From Flavisolibacter sp. (GTDB lineage Bacteria; Bacteroidota; Bacteroidia; Chitinophagales; Chitinophagaceae): a stretch of 10,974 bases of DNA. A program made the position numbers and the translations under genes. Position 1 is the stretch's first letter; each line of letters begins with the position of its first letter. The notes beneath the pieces are model-generated. The model was not told the DNA's origin. It worked only from the letters and a program-made list of their open reading frames with translations, and ran no database searches. Location: contig JAGIAB010000071.1 in the NCBI GenBank assembly GCA_017745135.1, forward strand, positions 1 through 10,974. Reading direction: 5' to 3'. Positions 6,557 through 10,974 of the stretch are shown here, piece after piece.

Positions 6557-6665
6557 TTAAAAATCTTTTTCAAAGTCATTTTTTATAACAACATGAAAAA
6601 GTAAGCAGATGAACAAAACACGAATCGAAATTTGAATTAGCGTGTAAAATATTATATAAGCATAT

Positions 6666-7688
6666 ATGAAGAAAATAGGGTTTTTATCTTTTGGACACTG
6701 GGCTAATCATCCCTCATACAAAGCCAGATCAGCAAGTGATGTCTTGCTCCAGTCTATTGATTTGGCTGTTGCCGCTGAAGAAATCGGTATAGATGGTGCG
6801 TATTTCCGGGTACATCATTTTGCAGCACAGTTGGCATCGCCGTTTCCGTTGCTTTCGGCCATTGGCATTAAAACCAGCAAAATAGAAATTGGTACGGGTG
6901 TCATTGATATGCGTTATGAAAACCCGCTGTATATGGTGGAGGATGCCGGTGCTGCCGATTTGATTTCCGGCGGACGTTTGCAATTAGGTATCAGCAGGGG
7001 TTCACCCGAGCAGGTCATTGATGGTTGGCGTTATTTCGGTTATGAACCTTCTAAGGGCGAGGATGATAAAGCAATGGGTCGTCGTAAAGCCTTAGAGTTT
7101 TTGGACAAACTAAAAGGTATTGGCTTTGCACAGCCTAACCCCAATCCGATGTTTCCCAATCCGCCGGGGTTGTTACGCCTGGAGCCGTATTCTGAAGGGT
7201 TGCGCGAACGGATTTGGTGGGGGGCTGGCTCGAATGCCACCGCCATTGGGGCTGCGGAAAATGGCATGAATCTTCAAAGTTCTACCCTAAAAGAAGACGA
7301 AAGCGGAAAACCTTTCCACGTGCAGCAGGCAGAGCAAATCAGGTTGTATAAAGAGGCATGGAAAAAAGCAGGATATACACGTGAACCGCGAACATCCGTG
7401 AGCCGCTCCATTTTCGCTTTGGTAAACGATATGGACCGGTATTATTTTGGAGGGGAAGCAGAGCGAAGTGACCAGATTGGTTATATAGAGAAAAATAAAC
7501 GAGCCATTTTCGGAAGAAGTTATGCTGCGGAACCCGAAAAACTAATAAAGGAATTGGCAAAAGATGAAGCCATTCAGGAAGCGGATACACTTCTTTTAAC
7601 AATACCCAATACGCTGGGTGTTGATTACAATGTACATGTGCTGTCGTCCATTCTAAAGTATGTGGCGCCTGAATTAGGTTGGCGTTAA
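6666..7688 (+). CDS. LLM-class (luciferase-like) flavin-dependent oxidoreductase
   Basis: This 340-residue protein is a single-domain TIM-barrel enzyme of the bacterial luciferase-like family, which uses FMNH2 or F420. F420 is not expected in Bacteroidota, so FMN is more likely. Family features are the N-terminal strand MKKIGFLSFGHW, EEIGIDGAYFRVHHF (38-52), the TSKIEIGTGV strand (70-79), NPLYMVEDAGAADLISGGR (86-104) and LQLGISRGSP (105-114). The WWGAGSNATA segment (184-193) resembles the region that holds flavin phosphate in these proteins. There is no signal peptide. Length is normal. It could be the oxygenase partner of the FMN reductase just upstream, but the substrate cannot be read from sequence. 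The start at 6666 follows an AT-rich leader with no clear Shine-Dalgarno site. Confidence 0.92.
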   Translation: MKKIGFLSFGHWANHPSYKARSASDVLLQSIDLAVAAEEIGIDGAYFRVHHFAAQLASPFPLLSAIGIKTSKIEIGTGVIDMRYENPLYMVEDAGAADLISGGRLQLGISRGSPEQVIDGWRYFGYEPSKGEDDKAMGRRKALEFLDKLKGIGFAQPNPNPMFPNPPGLLRLEPYSEGLRERIWWGAGSNATAIGAAENGMNLQSSTLKEDESGKPFHVQQAEQIRLYKEAWKKAGYTREPRTSVSRSIFALVNDMDRYYFGGEAERSDQIGYIEKNKRAIFGRSYAAEPEKLIKELAKDEAIQEADTLLLTIPNTLGVDYNVHVLSSILKYVAPELGWR

Positions 7689-7727
7689 GCATCCGCTAAG
7701 GTGGAAGGCTTGGCAGGATGGAAGATT
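7689..7727 (+). pseudogene. Possible relic of an F420-reductase-like gene 3' end
   Basis: Directly after the stop of the flavin oxidoreductase, and in the same frame, 12-13 codons end in LAGWKIL-stop (stop within 7725-7727). The same seven residues lie at the C-terminus of the F420-reductase-like protein encoded at 9934-10593 (LAGWKILH-stop), and the underlying DNA is close (GGATGGAAGAT shared). Similarity does not extend further upstream. The tract is short, but the position next to a stop codon makes coincidence less likely. I regard it as a possible gene-end remnant. Confidence 0.4.
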
Positions 7728-7752
7728 TTGTAACAGGTAAAAATTCGTTCAT

Positions 7753-9120
7753 ATGGATACTATTAATGAAGAAGTTCAAGGGCATCAATCCAGACGCAAT
7801 TTTTTAGGAAATATCTCCATAATTGGGATGGGTGCATTAGGAACCAATATGCTTTCAACCAGCGATGTAGCCGCACAACCCCATCATCTCATCATTGAAG
7901 CGCAAAAAGAGAAAAAAATGAGAGCAATCGTATTAAACGGCAACCGCGAAGTAGTAGTAAAAACGGTTGATGCTCCTCAGATGGAAGCGCAAACCGACGT
8001 TTTATTGCGGCTGACTTCAACCGCTATCTGCGGTACCGATCTGCATATTTACGAAGGGCGTATGGGTAACTTTTCCGGGAATGTAATTGGGCACGAACCG
8101 CTTGGTATTGTAGAAGAAGTCGGCGCAGCAGTAGTCAACGTCAAGCCAGGCGATCGTGTTACTGTACCCACGCATATTTGCTGCGGCTTTTGCCGCAACT
8201 GCGTCCGCGGCTTTACCGATGCTTGTTTAACGGTCAATCCCGGCACTACAGGCGGCGCTTATGGTTACCCGGGAATGGGTGGTTATATGGGAACCCAGGC
8301 GGAATATGCCCGCATACCTTTTGCCGATGCGAATTGTTTAAAACTGCTGGGCGAAGCTGGTGATGAGTGGGAAAACGATTTTGTATTGCTTGCCGATGCT
8401 TTTCCAACCGGGTGGCATGCCACCGAACTGGCGGGAGTATCGCCTGGAGATTCTGTAGCGATTTTTGGCGCGGGTGCCATAGGGCTTCTTGCCGCCTATT
8501 CTGCGCTACGGTTTCGGGGGGCCACCGTTGTATATGTAGTGGATTATGTTCCTGAACGGCTTCAGAAAGCGGGTGAAATAGGAGCTGTTCCAATTGATTT
8601 TACTAAGGGAGACCCGGTTGAACAAATCAAAGCCGAACAATCCAAAAGGCGCAGAGGCGCCAAATCAACTTACCGCGGTGAAGAAGCAATGGGTGGAGTG
8701 GACTGCGGTATTGATGCCATTGGGTTTCAGGCGCATGACTGGACAAAGAAAAATAGTATTGAAAATCCCAACATTGTCATCAGTGCGCTGGGCAAGATTA
8801 TCAATCCCACAGGCCGCCTTGGAATCGTTGGAGTATTTGTTGCCAGTGATCCTGCACCCGTAAGCGAACTTGCAGGAAAGGGTGAAGTCGTAGTGCCATG
8901 GGCGGATTTGTTCAAAAAAGATATTGTTATCAAAATGGGGCGTGATCATGACTTGCGATACAACCGCCATCTCCGTGATTTGATTATAGCAGGAAAGGCC
9001 AAGCCCGGTATTATTGTTTCGCATCGTATTGGATTTGATGCTGCGCCAGCCGCCTTTCGAAAATTTGATGAACGAAAAGACGGCTACATAAAAATCGTTC
9101 TCGACCCGAAAGTCCAATGA
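7753..9120 (+). CDS. Zinc-dependent alcohol/formaldehyde dehydrogenase with twin-arginine leader
   Basis: This 455-residue medium-chain dehydrogenase resembles glutathione-independent formaldehyde dehydrogenases. Catalytic zinc ligands are C93 (AICGTDLH), H114/E115 (IGHEPLG) and probably D215. Structural zinc is held by C144, C147, C150 and C158. The Rossmann loop is GAGAIG (239-244), and D264 at the end of the next strand favours NAD over NADP. The enzyme core begins at M56 (MRAIVLNG), where related cytosolic enzymes start. The extra 55 residues contain S-R-R-N-F-L (13-18), a hydrophobic stretch (ISIIGMGALG) and DVAAQ, that is, a Tat-type signal. ATG 7918 is preceded by an A-rich tract and could act as a second start giving a cytosolic form. 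An NAD enzyme exported folded through Tat would be unusual. Confidence 0.9.
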   Translation: MDTINEEVQGHQSRRNFLGNISIIGMGALGTNMLSTSDVAAQPHHLIIEAQKEKKMRAIVLNGNREVVVKTVDAPQMEAQTDVLLRLTSTAICGTDLHIYEGRMGNFSGNVIGHEPLGIVEEVGAAVVNVKPGDRVTVPTHICCGFCRNCVRGFTDACLTVNPGTTGGAYGYPGMGGYMGTQAEYARIPFADANCLKLLGEAGDEWENDFVLLADAFPTGWHATELAGVSPGDSVAIFGAGAIGLLAAYSALRFRGATVVYVVDYVPERLQKAGEIGAVPIDFTKGDPVEQIKAEQSKRRRGAKSTYRGEEAMGGVDCGIDAIGFQAHDWTKKNSIENPNIVISALGKIINPTGRLGIVGVFVASDPAPVSELAGKGEVVVPWADLFKKDIVIKMGRDHDLRYNRHLRDLIIAGKAKPGIIVSHRIGFDAAPAAFRKFDERKDGYIKIVLDPKVQ

Positions 9121-9230
9121 AGAAGTGAGTCATAGCTGCTACTGAACGGACTGACTAATAAAAACTTTTATCATTATTAAAACGGAAAAATGAAACAATT
9201 AAAAAATGTGAACCATAAAAATTAATCATC

Positions 9231-9884
9231 ATGAAAATAGCCTTGATTGGAGCAACAGGTTTTGTGGGCTCTGCCATCTTAAATGAAGCCCTAAACAGGG
9301 GACACCGGGTAACGGCCATTCTTCGCCATCCTGAAAGGCTTACTGTAAAAAACAACAACCTTTCCGTTGTGCAGGGCGATGTGATGGATACAAATAGCTT
9401 AGCGGAAATAGTGAAGGGCAGCGATGTGGTTATAAGTGCCTACAATGCTGGCTGGAGTAATCCCGACATCTACAATGAGTTTTTAAAAGGCTCCCAATCC
9501 ATCCAGCAGGGCGTAAAAAAATCAGGCGTAAAGCGGTTGATTGTTATGGGGGGCGCCGGCAGTTTGTTTGTGGCGCCTGGTGTTCAGCTGGTGGACACGC
9601 CCCAGTTTCCGGCAGACTGGAAAGCCGGCGCCTCTGCTGCCCGTGATTATTTAAATATCCTCAAAAAAGAAGATCAACTGGATTGGACCTTTATCAGTCC
9701 GGCGATTGAAATGCACCAGGGTACGTCGGGTGAAAGAAAAGGCCGGTACAGAACTGGTCTAGACAATCCGGTAGTTGATGCCAACAACAAAAGCATTATT
9801 TCGGTGGAAGATGTGGCCGTAGCCGCGGTGGATGAAGCAGAGCATCCAAAACACATCCGGCAACGTTTTACCGTGGCCTATTAA
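9231..9884 (+). CDS. NAD(P)-binding atypical SDR (NmrA/YwnB-like)
   Basis: This is a 217-residue, single-domain Rossmann protein of the atypical/extended SDR group (NAD(P)H-binding family). The nucleotide loop is GATGFVG (7-13), followed by the R-rich strand ILRHPERL (30-37), VVQGDVMD (46-53) and DVVISAYNA (65-73). VMGGAGSL (105-112) occupies the active-site strand, and the classical YxxxK pair is not obvious. DWTFISPAIEM (151-161) is the usual late strand. Members act as NAD(P)H-dependent reductases, redox sensors or flavin/biliverdin-like reductases, so the reaction is not assignable. It lies 110 bases after the zinc dehydrogenase and 49 bases before the next NADP-binding protein, probably in one transcript. 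No signal peptide. Confidence 0.9.
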   Translation: MKIALIGATGFVGSAILNEALNRGHRVTAILRHPERLTVKNNNLSVVQGDVMDTNSLAEIVKGSDVVISAYNAGWSNPDIYNEFLKGSQSIQQGVKKSGVKRLIVMGGAGSLFVAPGVQLVDTPQFPADWKAGASAARDYLNILKKEDQLDWTFISPAIEMHQGTSGERKGRYRTGLDNPVVDANNKSIISVEDVAVAAVDEAEHPKHIRQRFTVAY

Positions 9885-9933
9885 GAAGAAGTGAAATAAA
9901 AGCGTAACACAAAAACTATAAAATAAAATAAAA

Positions 9934-10593
9934 ATGGAAACCAAACAAACGATCGCTGTTTTCGGTGCTACCGGTCACATGGGCTCTGCTATTTCCAAAA
10001 GCCTGTCTAAAGGTTCTTACCGCTTATTGTTGTTATCACAGGAAGACAAAGAGCTGAAAGGACTCCAATCTGAAATTTTATCACATAGCCAAACCGCTGA
10101 TGCAGAGGCTATGAAATCGCCGGAACATTCCCAGTGGAAGCCTGATATCTTCATCCTGGCTGTACCGCATTCCGCCGAGGCTGAAATAGCAGCAGACATT
10201 AAAGAATTAGCGAAAGATAAAATTGTTGTCAGCATTGCCAACCCGATCAACAAAGACATGAGTGGATCGGTACTGCCTCCCGGCACAAGCGCTGCAGAGG
10301 AATTGCAAAAATTGCTTCCCAATTCAAAAGTGGTTAAAGCCTTCAATACAACCTTTGCAGCGGATTTTTCGCAACCGGTTATTGATGGACGGCAGGTGGA
10401 TTGCTTTGTTGCGGGAAACGATGAAGCTGCCATGAAGACGGTGTCGGAATTAGTAAAAACGGCAGGGTTTAATCCCATCATCTCAGGAGACCTTTCGGTA
10501 AGCCGGACGCTGGAGAGTATGCAAATACTACTTATGCAGCTTACCATGAAATATAATTACAACTGGCTGGCCGGATGGAAGATACTTCATTGA
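9934..10593 (+). CDS. NADPH-dependent F420 reductase-like NADP-binding oxidoreductase
   Basis: This 219-residue protein has the F420_oxidored/NAD-binding fold. Its nucleotide loop is GATGHMGSA (11-19), with ILAVPH (74-79) and IANP (101-104) as the second and third cofactor contacts and KVVKAFNTTFA (132-142) as the family's substrate-side motif. GNDEAAMKTVSELV (161-174) and the C-terminus LAGWKILH complete the fold. True members move hydride between NADPH and F420. F420 is not expected in this kind of organism, so an alternative flavin, quinone or metal acceptor is more likely; this is inference. It follows the SDR by 49 bases with a very A-rich leader. A piece resembling its C-terminus recurs at 7689-7727. 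Confidence 0.9.
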   Translation: METKQTIAVFGATGHMGSAISKSLSKGSYRLLLLSQEDKELKGLQSEILSHSQTADAEAMKSPEHSQWKPDIFILAVPHSAEAEIAADIKELAKDKIVVSIANPINKDMSGSVLPPGTSAAEELQKLLPNSKVVKAFNTTFAADFSQPVIDGRQVDCFVAGNDEAAMKTVSELVKTAGFNPIISGDLSVSRTLESMQILLMQLTMKYNYNWLAGWKILH

Positions 10594-10737
10594 TCATTCT
10601 ATAGGGCATTAAAAATTGACCATCATAGAAACATCAATTGGAATTGAACTAAAGCCGTTGAATATGAGAATGGAGGAGCCGTTATCAACCTATTTTCCTG
10701 ATTCAATTATTCATCATAACAATTAAAAAAATCTAAA
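10594..10737. other. Intergenic leader before the ester cyclase gene
   Basis: This 144-base gap contains an inverted repeat TCAATT-GG-AATTGA (10634-10647) and a purine-rich ATG-containing stretch (GAATGGAGGAG near 10670). It ends in an A-rich tract just before ATG 10738. It is the widest gap in the right half after 2971-3247, so a separate promoter for the next gene is possible. No consensus promoter or terminator was recognised. Confidence 0.35.
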
Positions 10738-10974
10738 ATGAAAAATGTAAAATCGGACTTACCTAATTATGGTAGTACCAGCGAAATGCAGGCTAAGATT
10801 GATTCCCTGCAAAAACTTTTAGACAACATAGCGGCGGGGAATAAGGAGTTGGAAAAAAATCTGGCAAAATTTGATACGTTAGACTTTGTGATATTCACCC
10901 AACAGGACTGGGTTCGCTTCCACGAAAACCATTCAGATGATGTAGTGGTCTACTGGCCCGACGGCCATCATACC
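10738..10974 (+). CDS. SnoaL-like ester cyclase (partial, runs off window)
   Basis: The first 79 residues of a protein are present, starting at ATG 10738 after an A-rich leader and open to the window edge. LAKFDTLDFVIFTQQDWVRF (42-61) followed by HENHSDDVVVYWPDGHHT (62-79) resembles the conserved first half of SnoaL/NTF2-like ester cyclases, small cone-shaped proteins that bind polyketide-like or other small substrates. In many genomes these are annotated only by fold. Residues 15-45 form a charged, probably helical N-terminal extension (MQAKIDSLQKLLDNI). No signal peptide. It probably ends the same redox cluster, but its promoter may be separate. Confidence 0.75.
   Translation, partial: MKNVKSDLPNYGSTSEMQAKIDSLQKLLDNIAAGNKELEKNLAKFDTLDFVIFTQQDWVRFHENHSDDVVVYWPDGHHT

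Noticed and set aside
9158..9171. Inverted repeat ATAAAA-AC-TTTTAT after the zinc dehydrogenase
   Set aside because: All A/T with a two-base spacer and no T-run after it; not a convincing terminator.
9120..9894. Repeated AAGAAGTGA just after the stops of the zinc dehydrogenase and the SDR
   Set aside because: Nine bases only and purine-rich; no extension on either side, so probably chance.

Overview
The window most likely comes from a Bacteroidota chromosome, perhaps Chitinophagaceae or a related group. Most start codons follow A-rich leaders rather than strong Shine-Dalgarno sites, the protein families fit such genomes, and base composition is moderate. This placement is an inference; no rRNA or other marker gene is present. 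All ten well-supported genes outside the intron lie on the + strand.

Layout. (1) 1-277 is the 3' end of a group II intron: the last 63 residues of its reverse transcriptase/maturase, then RNA domains V and VI. (2) 278-1338 is an AT-rich kilobase with no convincing gene, holding a hairpin terminator at 314-348 and several palindromes. (3) 1339-2970 encodes an exported PQQ-type beta-propeller dehydrogenase, closed by a strong terminator at 3023-3074. (4) 3248-5729 reads as one unit: an aldehyde dehydrogenase, a peroxiredoxin and a cytoplasmic DsbA-like CPHC oxidoreductase, the last two overlapping by ATGA. (5) 5719-5883 is a relic of the 3' end of a second aldehyde dehydrogenase gene, fused to the end of the dsbA-like gene. 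(6) 5897-10593 holds an NADPH-dependent FMN reductase, a luciferase-like flavin oxidoreductase, a zinc alcohol/formaldehyde dehydrogenase with a twin-arginine leader, an NAD(P)-binding SDR and an F420-reductase-like NADP-binding protein. (7) A SnoaL-like ester cyclase begins at 10738 and runs off the end.

Nearly every gene is a redox or small-molecule-modifying enzyme. A reasonable but unproven reading is an accessory island for oxidising or detoxifying alcohols, aldehydes and electrophiles. Alcohol would go to aldehyde (PQQ enzyme, zinc ADH), then to acid (ALDH). The peroxiredoxin/DsbA pair would handle thiol and peroxide stress, and the FMN reductase could feed the flavin enzyme. No regulator, transporter or PQQ biosynthesis gene is in the window.

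The most informative observations concern the cluster's history. The ALDH tail relic has a mosaic identity pattern. A short stretch after the flavin oxidoreductase matches the C-terminus of the F420-reductase-like protein. Together they suggest the cluster was assembled by recombination between gene ends. The zinc dehydrogenase with a Tat-like leader and an internal cytosolic start is the most unusual single protein.
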